From Solibacillus sp. FSL R7-0668 (GTDB lineage Bacteria; Bacillota; Bacilli; Bacillales_A; Planococcaceae): a stretch of 64,000 bases of DNA. The position numbers and the translations under genes are program-made. The DNA lies in assembly GCF_038006205.1 (NCBI RefSeq), contig NZ_JBBOUU010000001.1, positions 2,482,001-2,546,000 of the forward strand. The letters are read 5' to 3'. Of the stretch, positions 1 through 8,021 are shown piece by piece. The notes under the pieces were generated by a model, which was not told the origin of the DNA, searched no databases, and worked only from the letters and a program-made list of their open reading frames with translations. Within the stretch, counting starts at the first letter, position 1. Each line of letters starts with the position of its first letter.

Positions 1-165
1 TTTTTTGAAGCATTCGCCCGTTTTATAACGGCTATCTGAAACACTCCAGCTATCCCAATCAGCTGCGGTATAGCCCTCTGTTTTGAGAGCCATACCGACA
101 TTTAGCCATTCCTGATAATCGAGCATTGCAGGATCTATATATTTAAGAAGAGGAATTAAATCCAT
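1..165 (-). CDS. Phage VapE/primase-type protein, N-terminus only (partial)
   Basis: The reading frame starts at ATG 165 and runs off the left edge, so only 55 residues are visible. They begin MDLIPLLKYIDPAMLDYQEW and include NVGMALKTEGY and a DWDSWS segment followed by GECFKK. This pattern is typical of the N-terminal PriCT-2-like part of phage 'virulence-associated E' (VapE) primase/helicase proteins, which act in phage replication. It is the last visible gene of the leftward early operon, which fits a replication role. The family call is from recall of the pattern. The helicase domain would lie outside the window. Confidence 0.65.
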   Translation of the reverse strand, partial: MDLIPLLKYIDPAMLDYQEWLNVGMALKTEGYTAADWDSWSVSDSRYKTGECFKK

Positions 166-209
166 TTTATTTTCCAAATAACTCACCAACTTTCCCTTGC
201 GTTAATTGC

Positions 210-509
210 TTATAAATCGCTTGATTTAACGAATACGCCATTGACCATTTGACCAGTGCGCCCCTTAATTTCGTCGTAAGCGCATTGCAAGCATTCATGT
301 AACGTTAGATTATTTTGTTGTGCAAGAATGATTAGTGTTACAACCACATCACCGATTCCATCTTTTAATGCATCTTTGTCATTGCGAGCCAATGCAGCTG
401 CAACCTCACCAACTTCCTCTGTTACTTTTAAAAATTGTTTACTGGAATCAGCTTGGTGTAAACCTTTCTCGATTGACCATTGCCCGACTTGTGATACTAA
501 TTTATCCAT
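210..509 (-). CDS. MazG-like nucleotide pyrophosphohydrolase
   Basis: This is a 99-residue all-alpha protein with the metal-binding signature of the MazG/dUTPase-like fold: EEVGE near residue 32 and GDVVVTL near residue 53. Such enzymes hydrolyse nucleoside triphosphates to monophosphates and are common in phage replication modules, where they are thought to adjust nucleotide pools. The start ATG shares its A with the stop of the upstream gene (TAATG overlap at 507-511), indicating translational coupling. The substrate cannot be read from the sequence. Confidence 0.75.
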   Translation of the reverse strand: MDKLVSQVGQWSIEKGLHQADSSKQFLKVTEEVGEVAAALARNDKDALKDGIGDVVVTLIILAQQNNLTLHECLQCAYDEIKGRTGQMVNGVFVKSSDL

Positions 510-862
510 TAACTTATTTCCTCCTCGTCATTTTCCAAGATTTCTAAGATCATGGCATTTTTACTATTTTCAACTTTTCGTTCATATGATGGTGTGCGCA
601 TAAATTTCAGCGCCCCCATCGTTTTACCTGTCTGTTCTGCGATATCTTCGAGGGAGCCAATTGCTAGCAAATTATCACCCTTGTATAATGCGTATTCGAC
701 ATTTTTATAACTTCGCTTTGGCATAACACTTTGAGTAGCTGCGCGTTTGTAATCCCATTTCAAAGATTTAACACGAACTAAAAATGTTGTTGTTGGTATG
801 CCGTTATTTTTAGCGATTGCAAGCCATTCATGGTGATTTCGATATTCCGCCAACTCTTTCAT
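509..862 (-). CDS. Phage protein with HTH-like N-terminus
   Basis: This 117-residue protein has an N-terminal stretch, EWLAIAKNNGIPTTTFLVRV, that reads like a helix-turn-helix, and basic residues after it. A second block, YALYKGDNLLAIGSLEDIAE, recurs in hypothetical proteins of Bacillus phages. The frame stays open up to a GTG at 877, but that GTG forms part of the GGAGGT ribosome site, so ATG 862 is taken as the start. DNA binding is inferred. No specific function is known to me. Confidence 0.6.
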   Translation of the reverse strand: MKELAEYRNHHEWLAIAKNNGIPTTTFLVRVKSLKWDYKRAATQSVMPKRSYKNVEYALYKGDNLLAIGSLEDIAEQTGKTMGALKFMRTPSYERKVENSKNAMILEILENDEEEIS

Positions 863-951
863 AGTCTCTACCTCCACAATTTTATTTACTACTCATAATG
901 TTCATTGTGTTTAATAGACCTAAGCTCGTACATCCAAGCGCATTGCTTTTA

Positions 952-1188
952 TTAATCGTTTTGATATACCGTTGGCATAGGCATCCATGCCAATACCTCA
1001 CTTACATCAGGTAACAAGATATTGCCAATCTCTCCAAAATGAAATGCATATCCCTCGGCATAAGGCATTTGTATATAATAAACAGGGTATCTTAATTCTA
1101 AACGACCTCTAATATGATCTTGTACCGTGCATATAATACATTCCCCGAGCGGTGGTGATTTTTCATTTATCGGTGTCCAATCATTCAT
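952..1188 (-). CDS. DUF551-like phage protein
   Basis: A 78-residue protein starts with a W-x-P motif (DWTPINEKSPP) and ends with a VLAWMPMPT motif, the two conserved ends of the DUF551 family of short phage and prophage proteins. An AAGGAAG ribosome site lies 7 bases before the ATG. The family has no established function. Its place in the early operon suggests an accessory role. Confidence 0.55.
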   Translation of the reverse strand: MNDWTPINEKSPPLGECIICTVQDHIRGRLELRYPVYYIQMPYAEGYAFHFGEIGNILLPDVSEVLAWMPMPTVYQND

Positions 1189-1217
1189 TTTTATTCTTCC
1201 TTTCTACGTATAATTGT

Positions 1218-1583
1218 TCAATATAATCCATTCAGTTCATACCAAAATTTAACCTCAACCTCTTTTTCTTGAATTAATCCGTACCGCTTGGCAACTTTAT
1301 ATTGCGTGGAATCGCGATTTAAACTAACCACATACCCAGCAATAATCTTTCTCCAGGATTCTAAAGGCATTGAATGCTTGTTAATATTACAAGATGCACA
1401 TGCTGGAACTAGATTGCCTTCGTTATCTCGCTCCGGGAAATGAGGTTTACCTGTAACTAAATTTCTCACTACTGGCTCGAAATGATCAGCATGCCAACCT
1501 TTTTCACCTAATTGACAACCGCAATACCAACAATGCCCGTTCGACTTGTCCCAAATTGCTTGTCTCTTTTTATTCATCGCCAT
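1218..1583 (-). CDS. HNH endonuclease
   Basis: This 121-residue protein has the zinc-stabilised HNH fold. CWYC (residues 18-21) and CASC (62-65) form two Cys pairs. HADH (31-34) gives the catalytic His, and NINKH (66-70) supplies the last Asn and His. ATG 1583 follows an AGGGGAGGTG site by 7 bases. HNH proteins of this size in phage early regions can be nicking enzymes, packaging-associated nucleases or homing enzymes. Its position among replication genes does not decide between these. Confidence 0.8.
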   Translation of the reverse strand: MAMNKKRQAIWDKSNGHCWYCGCQLGEKGWHADHFEPVVRNLVTGKPHFPERDNEGNLVPACASCNINKHSMPLESWRKIIAGYVVSLNRDSTQYKVAKRYGLIQEKEVEVKFWYELNGLY

Positions 1584-1635
1584 CCATTAGCACCTCCCCT
1601 TCCTACAAAAAATTGTTCTATAATGAACAAAATGC

Positions 1636-1839
1636 TTATTCTTCAACTTTAAAATAATCGTCAACGTCAATATCATCAACATCTGCATTACGACAAGCAT
1701 CTGACCAATCAATGGCTGCATCTAATATTTCATTTTGCTTTTTCCAACTTAAAGCTTCCCATTGTTCTTCGGTATAATTAACTGAAACAGAGTAATTTAC
1801 TTTTAAAGTAGCTGTACCTTCAACTTTGATTTTTGGCAT
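1636..1839 (-). CDS. Hypothetical phage protein
   Basis: A 67-residue protein preceded by AAAGGAG, spaced well from its ATG. It is acidic at the C-terminus (a run of Asp/Val around DVDDIDVDD) with a beta-rich N-terminus (KVEGTATLKVNYSVSVNY). I do not recognise a family. Its spacing and ribosome site support it as a real gene of the early operon. Confidence 0.5.
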   Translation of the reverse strand: MPKIKVEGTATLKVNYSVSVNYTEEQWEALSWKKQNEILDAAIDWSDACRNADVDDIDVDDYFKVEE

Positions 1840-1915
1840 CGTTAATTCTCCTTTACTTTGCTGAAAAGTTTATTAATTTGGACCGCAATTAAGCCGCTTG
1901 AGCCGCATTTTGGAC

Positions 1916-1957
1916 CGATAAAAATGGCTGCATGATAAAAAGTGCAGCCATTTTTAT
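1916..1957 (-). terminator. Rho-independent terminator after the phage helicase gene
   Basis: A stem made of AAAAATGGCTGCA and its complement TGCAGCCATTTTT encloses a 10-base loop and is followed on the minus strand by a T tract. It begins two bases after the helicase stop codon, so much of the leftward early transcript may end here. Confidence 0.75.
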
Positions 1958-1958
1958 C

Positions 1959-3536
1959 CTATCCTTTGTACTCAGCAGGATTAATCCCATCTGGAATGCG
2001 CCAACCGTTTGCGGCAATGCGGTCAATTAAACACTTAGCATTATCAAATGACCACGTTCCTACATGATTGAAGCCACGGCTTTCTAAGAAACGAATTTGT
2101 TTTGGTGTAGTAAGCCCTTGTTCACGACGCTTTTCAATGCGGTCTAATAATTTACTTGCTTTACCGGCATTATCAATTTGGTCAGGGAAAATGCCCATTT
2201 TCTCCAGCTTCTTAATTTGCTGATCGCTCGCTGGTCCCATTTCCCAACCAAATGAAGGAACGTAATTGGCTAAGTCTTCTGCTTGGATGCTCATTTCGAA
2301 TTGCAAAGGGTCTACTAAAGCACGTTTTCGCTTCTTCATTTCAGCTAGTTGCTTTGCTAATGCTTCCTCACGTTGAGCAACTGCATCTTCAGCAGCTTGT
2401 TGCTCGACAACTTCTAAATCTAAGGGGATGCCAGCTTCTTCAATTTGCTTCGTCATCAATTTAGCCACTTCATCATTTTGTGCAATTAAATGGGCAGGAT
2501 GACATAATTCATGGCGCTCTGTATGCCATAGGAAATCGAGCAATAATAAATCTTCTTTACCAGGATGTAACCGGGTACCACGCCCAACCATCTGGCTATA
2601 TAATGCTCGTACTTTTGTTGGTCGTAATACAACAACACAATCAACAGAAGGACAATCCCAGCCTTCAGTGAGTAGCATAGAATTACAAAGCACGTTATAT
2701 TTATCATTATCAAAATCTTCAAGTATTTCTGCACGGTCCTTGGATTCACCATTTACCTCAGCTGCACGGAAACCTTTTTGATTCAAAATTTCTGTGAACT
2801 TCTGGCTCGTCTTTACTAATGGAAGAAAGACGACAATTTTACGGTCTTTCGCAACTCGTATCATTTCATCTGCGATGGATTCTAGGTATGGATCTAGCGC
2901 TGAACCTAATTGACTTGTACTAAAATCACCTGCTTGCTGTCCGACTCCAGATAAATCTAATTTCAGTGGAATTGTTAGTGCCTTAATCGGACTTAAATAG
3001 CCACTTTTGATTGCCTTTGGTAAGGTGTACTCAAAAGCTAAACTTTCAAATACTGTACCTAAATTTTTCATATCGCCTCGGTCTGGTGTAGCTGTTACAC
3101 CTAGAACATTAGCTTGATCAAAATAATTCAATATGCGTTGATAGCTATCTGAAATACAATGATGAGCTTCGTCAATGATAATTGTGTCAAAGAAATCCTT
3201 TGGAAAGCGCTCTAATCGGCTTTCACGCATCATTGTCTGCACACTACCCACCACAACACGGAACCAACTGCCAATAGACGTTTCTTGTGCTTTTTCTGTA
3301 GCTGTTTTAAGTCCGGTTGATTTCTCTAACTTATCTGCTGCTTGCTCGAGTAACTCTCCTCGATGCGCCAATACAAGAACGCGCTCGCCTAATTTCACAC
3401 GATCTTCAATAACCTTACTAAATACGATAGTTTTACCACACCCAGTAGGTAGGACAAGGAGCGTCTTTTTGACGCCCTCTGCCCATTGTCCATGAATGGC
3501 TTCACGTGCCTCTTCTTGATAATCACGTAACTGCAT
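1959..3536 (-). CDS. Phage DEAD/DEAH-box superfamily II helicase
   Basis: This 525-residue ATPase unwinds or remodels DNA during phage replication. The SF2 motifs are in order: RDYQ (4-7), Walker A PTGCGKT (30-36), Walker B DEAH (122-125), SAT-like VTATPDR near 148 and motif VI GRGTRLHP near 315. The last third is charged and lacks a recognised domain. The protein resembles the ResIII-type helicases that occur beside DUF669 and RecA-like ATPase genes in phages of Firmicutes. The start is supported by AGGAGGT 5 bases upstream. The motifs are seen; the replication role is inferred from family and context. Confidence 0.85.
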   Translation of the reverse strand: MQLRDYQEEAREAIHGQWAEGVKKTLLVLPTGCGKTIVFSKVIEDRVKLGERVLVLAHRGELLEQAADKLEKSTGLKTATEKAQETSIGSWFRVVVGSVQTMMRESRLERFPKDFFDTIIIDEAHHCISDSYQRILNYFDQANVLGVTATPDRGDMKNLGTVFESLAFEYTLPKAIKSGYLSPIKALTIPLKLDLSGVGQQAGDFSTSQLGSALDPYLESIADEMIRVAKDRKIVVFLPLVKTSQKFTEILNQKGFRAAEVNGESKDRAEILEDFDNDKYNVLCNSMLLTEGWDCPSVDCVVVLRPTKVRALYSQMVGRGTRLHPGKEDLLLLDFLWHTERHELCHPAHLIAQNDEVAKLMTKQIEEAGIPLDLEVVEQQAAEDAVAQREEALAKQLAEMKKRKRALVDPLQFEMSIQAEDLANYVPSFGWEMGPASDQQIKKLEKMGIFPDQIDNAGKASKLLDRIEKRREQGLTTPKQIRFLESRGFNHVGTWSFDNAKCLIDRIAANGWRIPDGINPAEYKG

Positions 3537-3546
3537 AACCTACCTC

Positions 3547-4140
3547 CTAAAACTGTCCTGGTGTAAATCCGCCGCCACCTTGTTGTGGTGGATTTGTTGG
3601 AAATGGCTGTTGATACTGCTGTTGTTGCATTGGTTGTTGCTGATACTGCTGCTGAGGTGGCGCTTGCTGATATTGTGGAGACTGTTGCACTGGTTGTTGA
3701 GATGGCTGACCTTGACCTACCATGTCTTCAGCAGAATAAAACTTACCGACTTGATTGTTCGTTTTTTCTGTATTGTCTTTCCCCATATAACGATTGATTT
3801 CAAGCTTCAACCGTCCTTTTGCGCCGATGACAGCATTCCAATTCATGCGTAACTTCTCACCTTTTTTCTTTTGACCAATTCCTGCAAAGAAGTTAGAAAG
3901 TAATCCCTCTGTTTTTGTATGCAGGAATAAATTGTGAAAAATTGTAACGTCACCGTGCTCGGGTGAATGTACTGTCAGTTCTAATTTTGCTTGGTTACAA
4001 GCTGGCATTTTCACACTTCCTTGGAAGCGAGCACGTTCAAATTTAGCAACTGTAAAATCGTAATCTCCTTCAGGGAGCAGTATAAAGTCACTACCATCCT
4101 TTTCAATTTCGTCTTCCCAACCTAATTCGCGTTCATTCAT
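3547..4140 (-). CDS. DUF669 phage protein, probable ssDNA-binding partner
   Basis: This 197-residue protein has an N-terminal DUF669-type domain (about residues 1-140, with DFILLPEGDYDFTVAKFERA and a central FHNLFLHTK strand). A Gln/Pro-rich linker of about 45 residues follows, and the protein ends in GGFTPGQF. A globular domain, a flexible Q/P tail and an aromatic tip is the layout of single-stranded DNA-binding proteins. DUF669 genes regularly sit beside RecA-like recombinase genes, as here. ssDNA binding is inference. An AGGAGG site precedes the ATG. Confidence 0.7.
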   Translation of the reverse strand: MNERELGWEDEIEKDGSDFILLPEGDYDFTVAKFERARFQGSVKMPACNQAKLELTVHSPEHGDVTIFHNLFLHTKTEGLLSNFFAGIGQKKKGEKLRMNWNAVIGAKGRLKLEINRYMGKDNTEKTNNQVGKFYSAEDMVGQGQPSQQPVQQSPQYQQAPPQQQYQQQPMQQQQYQQPFPTNPPQQGGGGFTPGQF

Positions 4141-4164
4141 TTTTGTTTTCCTCCTAAAATTTTA

Positions 4165-5265
4165 TTAAAATGGTAGATTTGCTTCACGAAGCTCTAATAC
4201 CATTCCGTATACTTGCTGCCATGCAGCCACTAATACACCATCAATAAAGCCTGGATCATAATTCATGATTGGTGTGCCCATTGGGTAATAGCCTTTATTG
4301 CTAACCACCGCTTGAATCTCTGCTTCAGATACATTATTCGGAATCATTAAATCCTGTAATGCTTTTGGAATAGCTGGATTTAATTGCACCGGTTGTGGTT
4401 GCTGAACAGGTGGCTCCGATTGCGTTGGTGCTTGTTGTTCTGGAACCGGTTGTGGAACTGTTTGTTGTGGCTGCTCTACATGTACCGGTGGTAATGAAGA
4501 CCACGTTTGTGTTACTTGTGCCGGTTGTTGCTGTTGCACATTCACCTCAAAAATATGGGCAATTTGTGCATAATCTAATGGCAACTCATCTGGTAAACCA
4601 TGACGATTTTTAGCGTCCCAAGCTGGGTGATGCGTTGTATACATTGTGCGTGTACCACCTTGCGCTTTATGCTTGCGCCCTTTATCGTCTGTAGCCACGC
4701 TGTACGTTTTGTAATTAATGAAAAGAACCATATCAGCCCATTCTTTTACTAGTGATGATGTACGTGCTGACGTCTTTTTACCGAGCTTCAATTCGTAACG
4801 ATCATACGCGCCCATTTCGTCGGGCTGCTCAAATTTACGAATTTGTGCGTGAGCAGTTAAAACGATGTTAATACCTTGGTCTACGATGTCTTGTAATAAG
4901 TTAAGGAAGCGGCCCATTTCCTCTTCTAATTTGATATAACCCGAACCATAGCCGAAATCTTCAATACTTGTTTTTTGATTGATATTACAAATATGTTCAA
5001 TTGCCATGCGTTCCGCCCAATCGACTGTATCAATTACTAAAGTTTTAAATGGTCGATTTTGCTTTACGTAATCAAGCTGTTGCAACATAAACGACCAACT
5101 TGTCGGCTTGTCAAATCGAGCTACATCCATATTTCCAGTACTACCTTCAGTATCGATAAAGCCAGGTTCCGGAAATTGAGCCGCTAATGAGGATTTTCCA
5201 ATACCCTCAGGCCCGTATAAAACAACTTTTTGCGCAGTGGCAACTTTACCTCGCGTAATATTCAT
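4165..5265 (-). CDS. Sak4-like RecA-fold ATPase (phage recombination)
   Basis: This 366-residue protein has Walker A GPEGIGKS (18-25), a Walker B strand in TLVIDTVDWAE near residue 78, and a third conserved segment NIVLTAHAQ near 155, as in the RecA/Rad51-like Sak4 single-strand annealing ATPases. After about residue 250 it has a Q/P-rich linker and ends in LREANLPF, which resembles an SSB tail. It lies between the DUF669 gene and an SMC-like ATPase gene with 15-25 bp gaps, suggesting a recombination module. The Sak4 assignment rests on motif layout and neighbours. Confidence 0.7.
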   Translation of the reverse strand: MNITRGKVATAQKVVLYGPEGIGKSSLAAQFPEPGFIDTEGSTGNMDVARFDKPTSWSFMLQQLDYVKQNRPFKTLVIDTVDWAERMAIEHICNINQKTSIEDFGYGSGYIKLEEEMGRFLNLLQDIVDQGINIVLTAHAQIRKFEQPDEMGAYDRYELKLGKKTSARTSSLVKEWADMVLFINYKTYSVATDDKGRKHKAQGGTRTMYTTHHPAWDAKNRHGLPDELPLDYAQIAHIFEVNVQQQQPAQVTQTWSSLPPVHVEQPQQTVPQPVPEQQAPTQSEPPVQQPQPVQLNPAIPKALQDLMIPNNVSEAEIQAVVSNKGYYPMGTPIMNYDPGFIDGVLVAAWQQVYGMVLELREANLPF

Positions 5266-5279
5266 TGATAATCCTCCTT

Positions 5280-6599
5280 TTAAAATTCACCTGGTGTCCA
5301 TTTAGGTGATTCTATAACTGGTGCTTGTTGCATTGGCTCAGTGAATGCTGTGCTATTTTGACCAGCTACATAGCCATCTTCAATAATGATGCTGCATTCT
5401 TCCCCAGTGCTTACACGTGTTGCGATTGCTTGTAAGCCCTCTTGCTCCAGCCATTGACCAAACTCCTGTAATGTCGCCATATCCATTTGCTCAAGCTTGT
5501 CCAATAAAATGAAGCCACAATCCGGCTTGAGCTTACGGACAATTGCTGTCGATACTTTTAACTGTTCTGCGCCCGACATGTTATCCCAACGTTGGCCGTT
5601 ATAAAGAAGATCACCTTCAGCAACTGATAATCCTGGTAGTGGTAAATCTGCATTACTTAAAAGTTCTGACTTTTGGTGTCGTACTTCCTCAATACTTGCC
5701 GTTAATAAGTCGTACTGCTTTACGTACTCTTGCGCATCCATTTCAGCTTTATCTTTATCAAGATTTGCACGTACACGACGATTAATCTCATCGTTTTCTT
5801 GGATATTTGCTTCAAGTTCTTCCGTTGATTCATCAAATAAATCGAGCGCTGTTTTTTTAGCAATCTCCAAATCTTGTGCCGTCTTCGATAGAGCCATTTC
5901 AGCATTAGCCAACTGTTGCTTTAATCGTTCAACCTCCTGCGCCTGGAACGTATACTGACGTTCGTAATTTGCAAGTTGCTCACGTTTACGTTGATTTTCA
6001 CCGTTGCGGGCTAGAATTGCCTGTTGTTGCTGAAGCAATTCAGAAATAGAAACAGGCTCTTTCGGTACATCTGGAAAATACGGCTGCTCTAGTGCGAATT
6101 TTTTCTTTTGGTCGGCAATACGTCCAATAGCGAGACGCTCGTTATAGAACTCTTTTTCCTGTTGTTCTAATTGATGTAATTGCTGACCTACACCAATAAT
6201 TTGAAGGAGAATATTCGCCTTTTCTTTGCTTGTAGAATTCATAAATTTAGGTAAATTAATGGCCAACTCTTCTACGAAACTATCAAGGAGCTGTTGACCA
6301 GCCTTTTGTCCATTTGGATCCGTAACTTTTAAATCTGAATTCTTACCTTTACGCTCGACGATTAAGCCATTCGATAACGTAATTTGTAAATTTGGCGGAA
6401 TGAGAGAACCTTCACGCGTTGCCTGTGATGGCTTATATTTATTGCCGCCTAGCGCCCATGCGATTGCATCTAACACACTTGTTTTCCCTTGGCCATTATT
6501 ACCACCAACAATCGTTAACCCGTTTTGTGTTGGCTCAATTTTTACAGCTTTTACACGCTTCACGTTTTCGATTTGAAGCTTATTAATCTTAATTGTCAT
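5280..6599 (-). CDS. SMC/RecF-like AAA ATPase of phage
   Basis: This 439-residue protein has Walker A GGNNGQGKTS (32-41) in an N-terminal head. A long coiled-coil region rich in Gln, Glu and Lys (about 140-300) follows. The C-terminal head carries an ABC signature-like MSGAEQ and a Walker B strand GFILLDKLEQMD. The residue after the Walker B Asp is Lys rather than the usual Glu. Such half-size SMC/RecN-like ATPases are thought to act in recombination or DNA end processing. The C-terminus, PKWTPGEF, echoes the tip of the DUF669 protein. The start overlaps the upstream stop (TAATG). Confidence 0.75.
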   Translation of the reverse strand: MTIKINKLQIENVKRVKAVKIEPTQNGLTIVGGNNGQGKTSVLDAIAWALGGNKYKPSQATREGSLIPPNLQITLSNGLIVERKGKNSDLKVTDPNGQKAGQQLLDSFVEELAINLPKFMNSTSKEKANILLQIIGVGQQLHQLEQQEKEFYNERLAIGRIADQKKKFALEQPYFPDVPKEPVSISELLQQQQAILARNGENQRKREQLANYERQYTFQAQEVERLKQQLANAEMALSKTAQDLEIAKKTALDLFDESTEELEANIQENDEINRRVRANLDKDKAEMDAQEYVKQYDLLTASIEEVRHQKSELLSNADLPLPGLSVAEGDLLYNGQRWDNMSGAEQLKVSTAIVRKLKPDCGFILLDKLEQMDMATLQEFGQWLEQEGLQAIATRVSTGEECSIIIEDGYVAGQNSTAFTEPMQQAPVIESPKWTPGEF

Positions 6600-6778
6600 T
6601 ATTGTCCTCCTCGTATTTTTAACCCCTGTCGTGCTAAGGCATGAATTTTTTCATAAGTAGGATTGAAGCTAGTCAATCCATTAGTAATCGACTCAATTTC
6701 TTTCAAAGTATCTAACAATTCAATGAGTCTACTTTTTGGAATCGTTACAGTTTCAACTTCTTTTTCAGCCATTGTCAT
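6599..6778 (-). CDS. Hypothetical small phage protein
   Basis: A protein of 59 residues that is mostly helical (SRLIELLDTLKEIESI). The GTG at 6784 belongs to the ribosome site AGAGGTG, so the start is ATG 6778 or the in-frame ATG 6772. The spacing is 5 or 11 bases. Its stop codon overlaps the ATG of the SMC-like ATPase gene, so the two are probably translationally coupled. No family recognised. Confidence 0.5.
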   Translation of the reverse strand: MTMAEKEVETVTIPKSRLIELLDTLKEIESITNGLTSFNPTYEKIHALARQGLKIRGGQ

Positions 6779-6824
6779 TAACACCTCTTTTCGTGGTATA
6801 ATGGCTTTGAAATTTGTTATTTTG

Positions 6825-6863
6825 AGAGCCTAAACCGGTGCAACGGTAAGGGCTCTTATTTTT
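6825..6863. other. Inverted repeat, possible weak terminator
   Basis: AGAGCC (6825-6830) pairs with GGCTCT (6851-6856), with partial pairing of CTAAACC and GGTAAG inside. On the plus strand it is followed by TTATTTTTG. On the minus strand, where the phage genes run, no T tract follows. It lies directly after the stop of the next upstream gene. Its role is unclear. Confidence 0.35.
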
Positions 6864-7158
6864 GTTGTAGGGCTCGGCGTGCGATAAATCCACCGTCCGC
6901 ATGTACTGATGAACGTGCATGCATATCAACTACAAAATGATTGTTTTCATTTGCATAAAACTGAAGCGCTTCACGTAATACATTGTTTTGGAAGCTTAAA
7001 TCATAAATTTTTGCTAACGCTTGAAAAATGCTACTCTTATGAATTTGTTCAATTTCTGCATGCAATCTATTAAGCTCCTCATTGACGATATGAAACAATA
7101 CTTCATCAACGCGCTCGCCCTTTTCCTTGTACTCGTTAAGCGCTGTACGTGCATCCAT
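6856..7158 (-). CDS. Hypothetical phage protein
   Basis: This 100-residue helical protein ends in LREALQFYANENNH and DGGFIARRAL. This pairing of a helix with a Gly-Gly-x-x-Ala-Arg-x-Ala-Leu tail occurs in many short uncharacterised phage proteins. It begins one base after the stop of the small upstream gene (7159-7287), so translation is likely coupled. No function can be given. Confidence 0.55.
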   Translation of the reverse strand: MDARTALNEYKEKGERVDEVLFHIVNEELNRLHAEIEQIHKSSIFQALAKIYDLSFQNNVLREALQFYANENNHFVVDMHARSSVHADGGFIARRALQQK

Positions 7159-7287
7159 TCACTTCACCTCGATTCCGATAAGACCTAATTGAAAATCACG
7201 GACAAACTGATGGAATTCCCACCCTTTACTTATAAAACCGTTATCAACAAATACATCCCCTAGCCAATCCAGTAACGCGTCATTCAT
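7159..7287 (-). CDS. Small hypothetical phage protein, 42 aa
   Basis: ATG 7287 is preceded by GTGAGGTGAT with good spacing, and the 42-codon frame (starting MNDALLDWLGDVFVDNGFIS) ends at TGA 7161-7159, immediately before the next start. It is short but has a clear ribosome site and tight packing with both neighbours, which supports expression. No family recognised. Confidence 0.55.
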   Translation of the reverse strand: MNDALLDWLGDVFVDNGFISKGWEFHQFVRDFQLGLIGIEVK

Positions 7288-7296
7288 AAAATCACC

Positions 7297-7554
7297 TCAC
7301 TTAATTAATTTGATAGCGCGTGCAATCGCCTCGGCCTCGTGAGGACTTTTCACATTATCCACAAGCTCTTTTAATACATTAATCACTTCCTGCTTTTCCG
7401 TGTCCGGTTGATATTTTTGCAGAACGATTTGGTTGTCATTGATGAAAATTTCTAAACCGTCCTTTTCTGCAATTCCCAAATTACGGCGTAATTCGATTGG
7501 TAAAACCACACGTCCTAGCTCGTCAACTTTGCGTACGATACCTGTTGATTTCAT
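7297..7554 (-). CDS. AbrB/SpoVT-family transcriptional regulator
   Basis: An 85-residue protein whose first 50 residues match the swapped-hairpin AbrB DNA-binding domain: TGIVRKVDELGRVVLPIELR, then GLEIFINDNQIVLQKY. AbrB-like proteins bind DNA as dimers or tetramers and act as transition-state or phage regulators. The C-terminal 35 residues are helical and may mediate multimerisation. It overlaps the upstream gene by 4 bases. Its targets are unknown. Confidence 0.85.
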   Translation of the reverse strand: MKSTGIVRKVDELGRVVLPIELRRNLGIAEKDGLEIFINDNQIVLQKYQPDTEKQEVINVLKELVDNVKSPHEAEAIARAIKLIK

Positions 7555-7763
7555 TGTTTTCTCTCCTTTTTTATTTTTATTGGTTCAGGTAAAATCGTTG
7601 AACCTAACGCTCCCTTTGAAACTTTCAAATTACACTTTTTGTACAAGTATGAAGGGAACTTTCCGTTTAATACCCTAATGCATTCTGCACGACTACCACT
7701 TGCATAGACAGTTTGAGTTTCTTGTCCAATTGCATGAAACACCTCGTTAACCACCTTTACCAA
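7551..7763 (-). CDS. Hypothetical phage protein
   Basis: This frame of about 70 codons has a beta/alpha start (KVVNEVFHAIGQETQTVYAS) and a basic C-terminus (KIKKERKQ). The TTG at 7763 has no ribosome site but overlaps the upstream stop and could be used by re-initiation. A GTG at 7742 has AAAGGTGG 8 bases upstream and is the alternative. No family recognised. Confidence 0.5.
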   Translation of the reverse strand: MVKVVNEVFHAIGQETQTVYASGSRAECIRVLNGKFPSYLYKKCNLKVSKGALGSTILPEPIKIKKERKQ

Positions 7764-8011
7764 TTTTTATTAAGGTTTTTATAAAAATCATATAAACCGC
7801 GTTTGCGTAAATCGAACACTTTTGTACGAATGGTATGTTCTGTTTTTCCGATAGCAAATGATATTGTCCTAATTTCATCAATTTCATAAAATTTGCAAAT
7901 GTACTCTAAATCAGATTCGGTAAATGACTTACCATGTGAAAAATGAAAGTCTGGATGAAATTGCATGCGACCGAATCTGTCATAAGTGATATCTTGGTCG
8001 ATTACTTCCAT
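7757..8011 (-). CDS. Hypothetical phage protein with HTH-like segment
   Basis: An 84-residue protein. Residues 30-75 (LEYICKFYEIDEIRTISFAI, then GKTEHTIRTKVFDLRKRG) read as a helix-turn-helix similar to short DNA-binding proteins of Bacillus phages. An AAGGGGTG site lies upstream of ATG 8011. DNA binding is inferred from pattern only. Confidence 0.5.
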   Translation of the reverse strand: MEVIDQDITYDRFGRMQFHPDFHFSHGKSFTESDLEYICKFYEIDEIRTISFAIGKTEHTIRTKVFDLRKRGLYDFYKNLNKNW

Positions 8012-8021
8012 AAATCCACAT

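Noticed and set aside
3580-3852. Leu-rich plus-strand frames opposite the DUF669 gene
   Set aside because: They are the complement of the Gln/Pro-rich coding region and have no ribosome site.
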